From Nocardioides carbamazepini (GTDB lineage Bacteria; Actinomycetota; Actinomycetes; Propionibacteriales; Nocardioidaceae), in assembly GCF_024614185.1 (NCBI RefSeq), contig NZ_JAHTLF010000024.1:186025-250024 (forward strand): a stretch of DNA of 64,000 nt, written 5' to 3'. Below are positions 54,601 through 61,420 of this stretch, piece after piece (position 1 is the stretch's first letter; the number at the start of each line of letters is the position of its first letter). The translations under genes were made by a program, and so were the position numbers. The notes below the pieces were generated by a model. It worked only from the letters and a program-made list of their open reading frames with translations, ran no database searches and was not told the DNA's origin.

Positions 54601-57600
54601 ACCGGGCTGGTGCGCTGGGTCGTGGTGCCGTCGCCGAGCTCACCGGAGCCGTTGCCGCCGAAGGACCAGACGGTGCCGTCGCGCCCGATGGCATAGGAGG
54701 ACCCGAACCCGCTGGAGACCTGGCGGATGCCGGCGCCGTCCAGCGCGGTCACCCGGGTCGGCGAGGTCCGTCCGGTCGTGTCACCGAGACCGAGCTGACC
54801 GGTGCTGTTGGCACCCCAGGACCAGGTCGTGCCGTCCGTCTTCACGGCCAGCGAGCCGAGGTTGCCGCCGGCCATGGTCGACACGTCGTCGAGGACCTTG
54901 ACGGGCGTGGAGACGGCGGCGGTGGAGCCGTTGCCGATCTGCCCGGAGCCGTTGGCGCCCCAGCCCCACAGGCCGCCCTCGGCGTCGAGGGCGAGCAGGT
55001 GGCAGCCACCGGCCGCGATCGAGATGATGTCGGGCGGCAGGCCGGTGCGCTTCTCGGGCCGGGACACACCGCCACCGGCCGCGCCGGTCACCCAGACCTC
55101 ACCGCCACCGGTCAGGTAGGCGGTGGACGCGCATCCCGACGAGGTGCCCGTCGCGGTCTGCACGACCTGGACGGCATTGGTCATCGGATCCGCGCGGACG
55201 GGAGTCTTGCGGTTCGTCGTGCTGCCGTCGCCCAGCTCGCCGCTCCCGTTGGTGCCGGCACCCGTCACGGTGCCATCGGGGGCGATGGCGATCAGCGCGG
55301 TGTTGGAGACGCTGAGCGCGTCGGAGGTGACCGGGTTGGCGGACACCGTGTCGACGAAGCGCGCCGTGGGCGGGGCGTTCGCGTCGGCCCACGCGGCGGT
55401 GAGGTCCTTGCCCTTGGCGGCGTTGCGGTCCCAGGTGCGCGCGACATTGCCCGCGACGTCGTGGGCGTAGACGATCTTCTCGCCCTCGGGGTCGACGACC
55501 GCCTTGAGCCAGCCGCCGGCGGACACGGACCCGGACAGGTCACACGACTTGCGGCCCTCGCCGGTGCAGGTCGTCACCACCGGGTAGTAGCGGTACTCGG
55601 TCGCCGGCTTGAGAGACCCGGTGCTCGAGGCCGAGTTCGCCTTCGGCGTACGCATCAGGGTGCGCTGGCCGAGGCCGTTGTACTCGTAGGTCGTGCAGGA
55701 GGAGGCGTACGACGGCGACGGGGTCGGCGCCGCCGGGCTGCCGACCGGCAGGCCACTGGTGGGCGAGGCGCACACGCCCCTCGACACCCCCTCGGCCGCG
55801 GGCGTGTCGACCTCGCAGACCAGGCCGGTGTTGCCGCGCACCGCCGTGCCGCACACCGAGGACCCCGCGACCTTGTTGGTGGAGCTGAGCACACCGTCGC
55901 CGGGCAGGTCCCGGCGGATGGAGGTGAGGTGCTCCCCCCACTTGCCGGAGTTGGCCGACTCGTTGCCTCGCGGCGAGAGCTCCTGGATCTCGTCGACGAC
56001 CGCGTAGAGCGTGTCCGCCTTGATCCGGGTCGCCCCCCGGGCTGCGCTGTAGTGCGCCTCGATCCGCGCCCCCGACAGCGTGGTGGGGTAGACCGCGACC
56101 TCGTCGAGCGTGGACCCCGCGTTGACGGAGTAGCCGAGGGTGCCGGCGGAGAGATCGGTGGAGAACGAGCCGGCCAGCGTGTCGGAGTAGGTGACCGTGG
56201 GTGCCTGCTGGCCGTCGATCCAGATCTGCACCCCGGAGGCGGACCCGGAGCCGTTGTAGCGGTACACGACGTGGTGCCACGCGTCGTCGGCGACCGAGGT
56301 CGGGGTGTAGACGACCAAGGACTCCCCGGCGAGCAGGTTGGAGTAGAGCGCGACGAACGGCAGTCCCCCGGCGACCCGGCCCACGCTGGCGTAGGCCGTG
56401 GACGACGCCCCCCACTGGAAGGCGTACTCCGCGCCGGTGTTCGCGGTCTTCATCCAGGTCTCGACCGTGAAGTCGGAGCCCGACGCCGAGGTCCCGTGGG
56501 CGAAGCCGTTGAACGGGGACACCAGTCCGGTCCAGCCGGACACCCGCTCGCCGACGGCGGCGTTGCCGTGCACGACACCCGGTTCGCCATAGGTGATGCC
56601 GGGGCCGTACACGCCGTGCTTGGTCCCGGTCTGGCTGGTCATCGTCGTCCCGCTGGCCTCGTCGAGTCGCCAGTACGCCATCGGGTTGTCCTGCATCACC
56701 GACTGCCGGTAGGTGCCTCCACCGGCGCTCGACTCGACCTGCCCGTCGCCGACGACATGGTTGTTGAAGGCGCGCTGCCCAGTGCCGGCGTCGAAGTACT
56801 GCTCATGGCTTCCCCACGTGGTGATCGCGGAGTTGGCGTCCGTCCACGGCTGACCGGCGTCGAGCAGCACCCGCTCGCGCAGCCGCTGGCCGAAGTCGCC
56901 GTAGAGATAGTCGGTGGCCTGGTCGTGCACGGTGACTCCCGACAACGTCCCGGTACCCACCTCGCCCGGAACGAACGGCTCCTCGGTCGGCTCAGCACGC
57001 CGGATCACCTGGCACAGGTTGTGGTTCATGGTGACCGTCGGCTGGGAGCACGAGGCGATGCCGGCGCCGCCTTCGGCCTCCCCCATGCCGTCCCAGAAGT
57101 AGCCCGTCTGTGCCGCGTACATGCCGCTTCCGGGGTCGTTCGGGTTGGTCCCGCCGGTGGTGCCCTCGGCGATCTGCCCGACGCGACCCCACTTGTCGAT
57201 GTGGCTGTAGCGGATGCGGTGACAGGTCGTGCCGCAGGAGGCGAGGTCGTCGGGTGCCGCCATGTCGGCCGTCGCGAGGTACGTGCCGGGGTTCTGGCTG
57301 CTCGTCGAGTCGGTCCACGTGTACGCCGTCGCGAGGCCCCGGGCGTCGCCGCCGCCGGCGTTGGCGTTGGCGCGGCGGTCCTTGACCATCGCGATCCGGT
57401 CCGGGCCGGCGGGTGCCTCGACGTAGGAGAACGTCGTCTTCTCGCCGTTGGCGTCGGTGACCGAGCAGAGCTGACCGGACGTGATCGTGCCGCCCACCGA
57501 GCCCGCACACGGGTTCCCGGCCGAGGCATAGGTGTAGGCCGAGGACGGCCTCGCTCCCGGCGCCGTCGAGTAGGGGTTGCCCGGCTCCCACACCTCGCGC

Positions 57601-60600
57601 AGCAGGGGCAGGGTCAGGTCGCGCGACACGACGTACGTCGTCACCCGTCCGGCCGTGTCCTTGACCTCGACGAGCCGGTTCGTGGACAGCGGCGTCTTGT
57701 CATAGCTGATGGTCACCTTGGGGCAGGCGGCACCGGCCTCGCACGACGACGTCATGATCTCGGTCGGCCCGTACTGGAAGCTCGGGTCGTAGACCAGCTG
57801 CTGGCCGGCGGGGTCGGTGACCCGGACCAGGTCGCCGCCCTGGTTGAAGTCGTAGCGCATCCGGTTGGGGTGGATCAGCGACCAGCCGAGCGTCAGCTCG
57901 CCGCTCTGGGCGGGCGTGGTGCAGTTGTTGGCGCCCATCCCGACGTAGCGGAACAGGAACATGTTGGATCCCGGCGGGCCGGTGTAGGCCTTGTCGAGGC
58001 ACAAGTTGGTGTACGCCAGCCCCTCGACGATCGACGACAGCGCGTAGGGCAGGGTCGCCGGGTTCAGCAGGCTGAGGATCGAGTCGAGCAGGCCCTGCTG
58101 GCCGGTGAGGTCGATGGGCAGGCTGAGGTTGCCGATCGACGCGCCCAGCGAGCGCAGCTTGAAGACGTGCCGGGTGCCGTCGCGGTCGACATAGGGCATC
58201 GACAACGGCCGCTTGACGTTCTGCAGGTTGGGCAGCTTGAGACCGGCGATGCCGAAGCCGGTGGCCGTGGCGCCGGTGCCGCCGACGTCGAACTGCCAGC
58301 CGGCACCGATCGGCCCGCCCGCGGACATCAGGTCCTGGGAGTTGTAGACCCGGCCGAGCCCGATCGCGAGCTGCCCCGGAGCCTGCACCGGGTCCGTGTC
58401 GTACTGCTTGACGACCAGGTTGCCGTTGGCGACGTTGACGCTGGCGCTGCCGCCACCGCCCAGGTCGGTGGTGTCGTAGGTCCACCAGTCCTCCAGCCCC
58501 AGGCCGCCGCCGCAGACGGTGATCGGCTTGGCGACCGGCGCCGACCCGCCCAGCAGCGAGGAGGCGATCGCGGGGATGTCGATGAGGTGGCAGCCCTTCG
58601 GCCCACCGGTGACGGCGGCGAGGAACTCGCCCACGCGCAGACCTGCCGGCGGGATCTGGATGTTGCCGATCGTGGCCGTCAGGCTCTCGACCAGTCCACA
58701 GACCGCAGTGACACCGGAGCCGCAGGACCCGATCGTGCTCAGGCTCCCGCTCGCACCCCACCGGAAGTCCGTGCCGGCGGCCAGCACGTCCTCCTGGAGC
58801 GCCGAGACGACGGAGACCTGGTCGCTGGCGTCGATGCTGTCCACGCCCGCGTTGGCGGCCGTGATCTGGACCCGGATGGTGTCGCCGGCCCAGATGCTGT
58901 CGCCGGGGCGTGACGGGTCCGAGGCCCGCTCGACGTCGATGCCGAGCACCGGGAGGGATGCGTTGTAGCTCCAGGTCTCGTCGAGGTACGACGCGCCGCC
59001 CGGATGCCCGCCGTACATCACGACCTGACCGCCGGGGCCGGCAGCCATCGCCGATCCGGCCCGGCCCGTCGGTGCGGCGATGCCGACCGCCTGGGACCAG
59101 TCCGCCCCGGTCCACGCCCAGGTGTCGCTGCGCAGCACCAGGCTGCTGCCGCTGTAGGCGGCGCCGCCGAACATGACCACGGCGCCCAGGGCGCCGTCGA
59201 AGGTCATGGCGTGGCTGGCGCGCGCCGGCGGGACATGGGCCGGCGACTGCGACGTCCAGGACGACGCTCCCGTCCCGAGCGTCCACGTGTCGCCCAGGAT
59301 CGAGCACGCCGTGGCGCACGGCGGCGCCGCGCCGCCGAAGAGAACGAGCTGGCTCGTCGACGCCGAGTAGGCGAGCCGGTGGTCCATGCGGGCCGGCGGC
59401 GCTCCCGGCGCCCCGTCGGCCTGGAGCCGGGTCCACGCCCACCCGGAGCCGGGGTTCTTCAGCTGCCAGGTGTCGTTGATCGCGGTGGTCGACGACGTCT
59501 GGCCGCCGAAGACCACGAACGCCTCGCGAGCGTTGTCGTACGCCATCGACGCACCGGCCCGCGCGGACGGCGGGGTGCCGGTGGGAGACACGGAGGCCCA
59601 GGTGGTGCCGTCCCAGGCCCACACCTCGTTGACCGGCGTGGCACTCGCCGTCTGACCGCCGAACATCACGATCCGCTGGCTCACCGGGTCCCAGGCCATC
59701 GTCGCGCGGGTCCGGGCGCCGGGACTCGTGGCCGGGGTCCGCTGCGTCCAGGTGACGCCGTCCCACGTCCAGGTCTGGTTGCTGTAGCCACCGGCGTCCA
59801 GCGCGCCGCCGAACAGCACGGCCTGGCCGCGCGTCTCGTCGTACGCCATGGCGGGGTAGGTCAGCGCGGGCGGTCGCGTCGAGTTGGCCGCCTCCACCCA
59901 GTTCGGGGACAGGTACTCCCCCGCCGGCGGCACACTCGCGGCAGCCCGGAGGGCAGCGGCCGGTCGCACGCGGCCGGTCCCCTGGCCCACGACGGCGTCG
60001 GCGGGCTGGTCGTTCGCCGGCGGCGTCTCGGCGCCCGGGTCCGCGGACGGCCCATCGGTCGGCGGGTCGGACGGCGGGTCAGTCGGCGCGTCCGTCGGCG
60101 GGTCGGATGGCGCGTCGGTGGGTGCGTCGGTCGGGGTCTCGGTTGCGGGCCCGTCCGCCGGGCCGTCCTTCTTGCCCGGCGCGGGTGCCGGCGCCGCGAC
60201 CGCGCCGTCCGCCAGTGCCAGGGGCGCCGCGTCCACCAGGTCCTCGGCCTGCCCGGTCTCGGAGTAGGTGCAGACCTCGGTGGCCTCGGCGAGACCGGCC
60301 AGGACGTCGGACAGCGCACCCTTGGCGGCATCGGAGCTCTGCGCCTGCTCCGGCGCCGCGCACTCCTTCGTCGCCTTCGGCGGCTTCACCTCGTCGCGGC
60401 CCCGGCCGGTGTCCTTCGGTGCCTCGGGCCCGTCCAGGTCGACGCCCTTCGCGCCGGCCGGGCGCTTCATCGGATCGATCGGATCGGCCTTGGTGTCGAC
60501 ACGCTTGCCGGCCACGTCGAACGGCGTCCACGGGTCCTCACGATCGGCCGTCACCGCGACCACGGCGACCACGGAGGTGACCAGCACCGCCGCGACGATC

Positions 60601-60677
60601 AGCGCCAGCAACCCGATGCGCTGGCGCGCCCAGCGCACCGCGGAAACGCCCGATCGTGTCGTCCTGTGCTCTGCCAT
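48672..60677 (-). CDS. Giant Rhs/YD-repeat polymorphic toxin with WHH-type nuclease tip (4001 residues)
   Basis: The ATG at 60677 follows GGAGGTGGGGC. Order of regions (approximate residues): cytosolic basic start and membrane helix 21-42, with no cleavage site; Pro/Asp/Thr-rich linker 171-221; about six Kelch-like repeats 270-570 (each with LFGG, MFGG or MYGG); DUF6531-type YD entry near 730; LamG-like domain 1330-1550; about seven RCC1-like repeats 1790-2150 (GxGxNGSGxLGDGT); glycine-rich block 2540-2730; YD-repeat shell to ~3630; hyperconserved core 3635-3705 ending VNGNPVNLVDEDGH. The tip has a pre-toxin-like helical stretch (SVPVVGEVIDAA, ~3765) and a C-terminal HNH/EndoVII nuclease of WHH type (GLTWHHQTSPGVMQLIPRAHH, then LHPGG). 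Probably surface-displayed and used in contact competition. A coupled immunity gene follows. Confidence 0.9.
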   Translation of the reverse strand: MAEHRTTRSGVSAVRWARQRIGLLALIVAAVLVTSVVAVVAVTADREDPWTPFDVAGKRVDTKADPIDPMKRPAGAKGVDLDGPEAPKDTGRGRDEVKPPKATKECAAPEQAQSSDAAKGALSDVLAGLAEATEVCTYSETGQAEDLVDAAPLALADGAVAAPAPAPGKKDGPADGPATETPTDAPTDAPSDPPTDAPTDPPSDPPTDGPSADPGAETPPANDQPADAVVGQGTGRVRPAAALRAAASVPPAGEYLSPNWVEAANSTRPPALTYPAMAYDETRGQAVLFGGALDAGGYSNQTWTWDGVTWTQRTPATSPGARTRATMAWDPVSQRIVMFGGQTASATPVNEVWAWDGTTWASVSPTGTPPSARAGASMAYDNAREAFVVFGGQTSSTTAINDTWQLKNPGSGWAWTRLQADGAPGAPPARMDHRLAYSASTSQLVLFGGAAPPCATACSILGDTWTLGTGASSWTSQSPAHVPPARASHAMTFDGALGAVVMFGGAAYSGSSLVLRSDTWAWTGADWSQAVGIAAPTGRAGSAMAAGPGGQVVMYGGHPGGASYLDETWSYNASLPVLGIDVERASDPSRPGDSIWAGDTIRVQITAANAGVDSIDASDQVSVVSALQEDVLAAGTDFRWGASGSLSTIGSCGSGVTAVCGLVESLTATIGNIQIPPAGLRVGEFLAAVTGGPKGCHLIDIPAIASSLLGGSAPVAKPITVCGGGLGLEDWWTYDTTDLGGGGSASVNVANGNLVVKQYDTDPVQAPGQLAIGLGRVYNSQDLMSAGGPIGAGWQFDVGGTGATATGFGIAGLKLPNLQNVKRPLSMPYVDRDGTRHVFKLRSLGASIGNLSLPIDLTGQQGLLDSILSLLNPATLPYALSSIVEGLAYTNLCLDKAYTGPPGSNMFLFRYVGMGANNCTTPAQSGELTLGWSLIHPNRMRYDFNQGGDLVRVTDPAGQQLVYDPSFQYGPTEIMTSSCEAGAACPKVTISYDKTPLSTNRLVEVKDTAGRVTTYVVSRDLTLPLLREVWEPGNPYSTAPGARPSSAYTYASAGNPCAGSVGGTITSGQLCSVTDANGEKTTFSYVEAPAGPDRIAMVKDRRANANAGGGDARGLATAYTWTDSTSSQNPGTYLATADMAAPDDLASCGTTCHRIRYSHIDKWGRVGQIAEGTTGGTNPNDPGSGMYAAQTGYFWDGMGEAEGGAGIASCSQPTVTMNHNLCQVIRRAEPTEEPFVPGEVGTGTLSGVTVHDQATDYLYGDFGQRLRERVLLDAGQPWTDANSAITTWGSHEQYFDAGTGQRAFNNHVVGDGQVESSAGGGTYRQSVMQDNPMAYWRLDEASGTTMTSQTGTKHGVYGPGITYGEPGVVHGNAAVGERVSGWTGLVSPFNGFAHGTSASGSDFTVETWMKTANTGAEYAFQWGASSTAYASVGRVAGGLPFVALYSNLLAGESLVVYTPTSVADDAWHHVVYRYNGSGSASGVQIWIDGQQAPTVTYSDTLAGSFSTDLSAGTLGYSVNAGSTLDEVAVYPTTLSGARIEAHYSAARGATRIKADTLYAVVDEIQELSPRGNESANSGKWGEHLTSIRRDLPGDGVLSSTNKVAGSSVCGTAVRGNTGLVCEVDTPAAEGVSRGVCASPTSGLPVGSPAAPTPSPSYASSCTTYEYNGLGQRTLMRTPKANSASSTGSLKPATEYRYYPVVTTCTGEGRKSCDLSGSVSAGGWLKAVVDPEGEKIVYAHDVAGNVARTWDRNAAKGKDLTAAWADANAPPTARFVDTVSANPVTSDALSVSNTALIAIAPDGTVTGAGTNGSGELGDGSTTNRKTPVRADPMTNAVQVVQTATGTSSGCASTAYLTGGGEVWVTGAAGGGVSRPEKRTGLPPDIISIAAGGCHLLALDAEGGLWGWGANGSGQIGNGSTAAVSTPVKVLDDVSTMAGGNLGSLAVKTDGTTWSWGANSTGQLGLGDTTGRTSPTRVTALDGAGIRQVSSGFGSSYAIGRDGTVWSFGGNGSGELGDGTTTQRTSPVKVTTLGPGTSAGPVRQVVGADRSAVALLRDGTVRVWGINNAGQSGGGSAAATVLTPTQVPNLTGQVAVAGGWATIATADQAGRVRVWGSTANNQRADNTTPATTATPATAGIDISPYRSALWGVQGSRDATGNLVTTTLDRLGQPRRVRSGRGHDVLTSAYDRMTGYDAAGRPVSSTGAQHRSPDTVARTTYDPFGNPVKTIDPRGVASRATFDPLNRQLTSQVTRSPDAVAPGACTGTATTAEWTSAQNGHRICVTSTTYDGVGRVLTTTDANSQVTTTHSDAAGRQRRVDAPRTEGGTEMLTSRWTYDREGRVLDACSPRQFVTSEPGTTPNTAAGCASTGVHATHFAYDSAGNTTKQVRYRAGGGSPEELSTTYDYDADGNTTAVTDPNGNRTTTAYDWQGRRTSMEVPRRGTKTNTTRWRYNPNGNVTAVLAPGSINTGSGADGPLVVDGTTPSESTDGLAHGAGNPFQIPDGAQYRDVTLKNGAHVTSAAANGLLFYATGTVTVCATCSITVAGKGYQGGAAGSGGNGHAGDAANPNPGNGGKGGRGGLLGLSPSGGGGGGHKTDGGAAGTGGSGPGLPGLASGTPDFATVGVDYLLGSGGGGGGGGKALTGAGGTGGNGGGYLRLTAGRIVVDGTIDASGADGVSGTGQSAGAGGGAGGGIWLAAPTIELADPSVLDVTGGAGGAGVSSRNGGNGAAGYIRIDGEDVTNAPAGVEVTRGDMITAVSYDAANRPVDTIEGAQTVQADPALDASAYAAPDANGFENTRSRTAYDADGRVVAMLPPQAFSNVASLSAPNLNTARRLDYDLDGRPVAAYSPRYDNVSGSSTASVGPGNDGGGSVDQQATQCATGRVLDLALTGLSGSGAALPSTYGAQVGVCMTRTVYDPVGNVARAWLPSSSGGASAGDEGYLDYSYTDDGLVQQVEGPDPSSSGRVVAATNVYDGVGRLVSSTDAKGSVTRTSYFADGLVEETEGQAYDPDDDEGPLPSQDEKTRYVYDGAGNLVSTVNPEGKTTTQVWTSDNLLAQIEAPGPGGGQGTAVTRYGYDAVGNAIKVWQPEAVRHDRPPVRNEFTKDNLLAATHTPVGLTEPTPPEVPVTVYRSVRYDYAPAGMKTVTQTAQCKSDEPTACVPGYPEYSGAGFVKLNYGANGRLSSQMGRDRKFDETPTKSITTTYAQHGGPAQVKDESSGITINVGYYLDGSQRRVAESGVGGGVGNTNTYAYNGAGAVSVRTDTTEPSGVTGGSTKVTSYRYNAAGLAAGMDSDVLGVSTSYGWDKAGRLRSATTGGHVAEWSWQPNGVLAGAETTAGGTVMGKYEYLYDRNRNLTKQTVSSGSGGVGGYVNEYEYAPSEQVLRWSHQPPSGGGTARVVDYEWDKNSNRTKVDDSVDGVTSTSYRWDNSVKVVDGPGDNGVPATNDRFVYEYNAVGLLTEDGCNTYRYDAFDRVERQARAGTDVCDNDPRVTDFSYDGLDRQRVSEVSGSAKPGANRITRSVFDGLSVDVVGQTGAVNGDANGPTVLYQLDPGGTAMGYKQSGSSGAGTAFLDDDGHGNVTSVITSGHVVACAVRYDAFGGPVDAEPSGSPGSDDPGDGNGMCRTDSAAARATGNTYWYRGRVRDGGTGNYQLGVRTYDPGKAAFTTPDSYRVSSSATDLSVGVDPLTSNTYTYVNGNPVNLVDEDGHRPACQDNLGCGVTYDGPVPTGTVLYPDQKTGAWVTDWDGKPKTQSCGLCTIAREVAGSVPVVGEVIDAASLAYHVVNGDFDAAALDMVAMAPLIGNGLKVALKHSDDLLGLVKRQVDDTRPPQHVKPGYASPKNDASVGGSKHEVRASSEKTPQPSRGLRRKNPSAPKARPADSPNYSVAYETRLESSAYPGRSDKFHFAAANRNLDEAFRADPGFAASMDDLYPGIADFVRPGPRGAYPRRAPAELGLTWHHQTSPGVMQLIPRAHHMAPGPVQASLHPGGVGGMSLWGGGR
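50536..51529 (-). repeat. 994-bp direct repeat, main-rhs copy
   Basis: Partner of 47141-48134 in the same orientation; about 800 bp of it is almost identical. Homologous recombination here would delete 3395 bp, including the current tip and immunity gene 1, and fuse the orphan tip in frame to the long Rhs N-terminus. Confidence 0.88.
60015..60165 (-). repeat. Degenerate tandem repeat coding a Pro/Asp/Thr linker
   Basis: Tandem 12-bp units encode (T/S)D(A/P)P over ~40 residues of the Rhs N-terminal region, e.g. TDAPTDAPSDPPTDAP. It resembles wall-spanning linkers of surface proteins. Confidence 0.75.
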
Positions 60678-60804
60678 GCCCCACCTCCGGGAACGCGAGA
60701 TGTCGATCACACGTCACGGTCGGGGAGGAAGCCATAGCCCATCGGGACTATTTTTTACGGGCCTCTCCAAGACTTGGGTCCCGGGCGGAGGCCTCCACCA
60801 GCGC

Positions 60805-61152
60805 TCACGTGGACAGCCCGAGAACCCCTCGGATCCCGCGATCCACCTCGCTCATGAAGTGATCGGGAACGCTGCCCACGGCGTGCGGATCGAGGTCGCC
60901 GCGGTCGACCGTCGCGAGGCCGGTCACGTTGGCCACGGAGTCCTTCGACAGGCCGGTGGCCGGCGCGGGAAGGAAGACGTTGCCGGGCATGGCGGCCAGG
61001 GCGGTGTTCGAGGTCAGTGTCACCACGATCGTGGTGGCGAGCCGGCTCCGGTTGTAGTCGTCGGACTGGATCACCAGCATCGGGCGCCGCTTGGCCGGGC
61101 CGCTGCCGACCGGATCCCCGAAGTCGCACCAGTGCACGTCGCCACGGTTCAC
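60805..61152 (-). CDS. mazF: MazF/PemK-type mRNA interferase toxin
   Basis: This ~115-residue protein has the PemK/MazF fold pattern: RGDVHWCDFGDPVGSGPAKRRPMLVIQSDDYNRS at the start, with the loop Arg of KRRPMLV, then TTIVVTLTSN and the Thr/Asp region SVANVTGLATVDRGDL. Such toxins cut mRNA at short sequences and slow growth. The GTG at 61152 overlaps the antitoxin stop (GTGA); a GTG one codon earlier is an alternative. The gene is downstream of its antitoxin in the usual order and 127 bp upstream of rhs on the same strand. Confidence 0.9.
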   Translation of the reverse strand: MNRGDVHWCDFGDPVGSGPAKRRPMLVIQSDDYNRSRLATTIVVTLTSNTALAAMPGNVFLPAPATGLSKDSVANVTGLATVDRGDLDPHAVGSVPDHFMSEVDRGIRGVLGLST

Positions 61153-61394
61153 CACTCGTCCCCCAGCCCGGCCACCAGTCGGGCTCCGGCCTCCACGGCG
61201 AACCGGGTCGAGCCGTCGGCGTTTGCCTCGTCGACCACCGCGTCGATGGCGGCCGTGACGTCGCTGGACTCCAGTTCGTCCGCGTACTTGCTGGCGGCCG
61301 CGGCGTAGAACTGGGAGCGGTTCATCCCATGCCGCGCCGCCACCCGCTCCGCACGGGCGAACACGTCGTCAGGAACCGAGATGGCCGTCTTCAT
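61149..61394 (-). CDS. Ribbon-helix-helix antitoxin partner of MazF
   Basis: This 81-residue protein begins MKTAISVPDDVFARAERVAARHGMNRSQFYAAAASKYADE, a ribbon-helix-helix DNA-binding fold as in MazE-type antitoxins of actinobacteria. The C-terminal half, acidic and flexible (DAVVDEANADGS), should wrap MazF. It overlaps the toxin start and should autorepress the operon. A -10 TATACT 6 nt before the ATG indicates a leaderless mRNA and fixes the start. Confidence 0.88.
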   Translation of the reverse strand: MKTAISVPDDVFARAERVAARHGMNRSQFYAAAASKYADELESSDVTAAIDAVVDEANADGSTRFAVEAGARLVAGLGDEW

Positions 61395-61400
61395 GTCGTT

Positions 61401-61406
61401 AGTATA
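61401..61406 (-). promoter_or_regulatory. -10 box of the toxin-antitoxin operon
   Basis: TATACT on the minus strand ends 6 nt before the antitoxin ATG, so transcription should begin on the start codon. No clear -35 is seen. It is one of the few near-consensus -10 boxes in the window. Confidence 0.55.
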
Positions 61407-61420
61407 ACGCGGTATGACCA

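Noticed and set aside
49332..58913. Two very long plus-strand open frames (49332-53642 and 53736-58913)
   Set aside because: They are antisense to the rhs gene. Their translations are low-complexity Arg/Val/Asp/Gly strings without domains, and the minus strand has clear YD, Kelch, LamG and RCC1 repeats. They reflect GC-rich codon bias.
60015..60165. Regular short repeats as a CRISPR array
   Set aside because: The units are 12 bp, degenerate, contiguous without spacers, and encode an in-frame Pro/Asp linker of the Rhs protein.
60734..60756. Rho-independent terminator (hairpin plus T6) on the plus strand
   Set aside because: No plus-strand gene ends here and the stem has a mismatch. It may equally be AT-rich promoter DNA of rhs on the other strand, so I did not annotate it.
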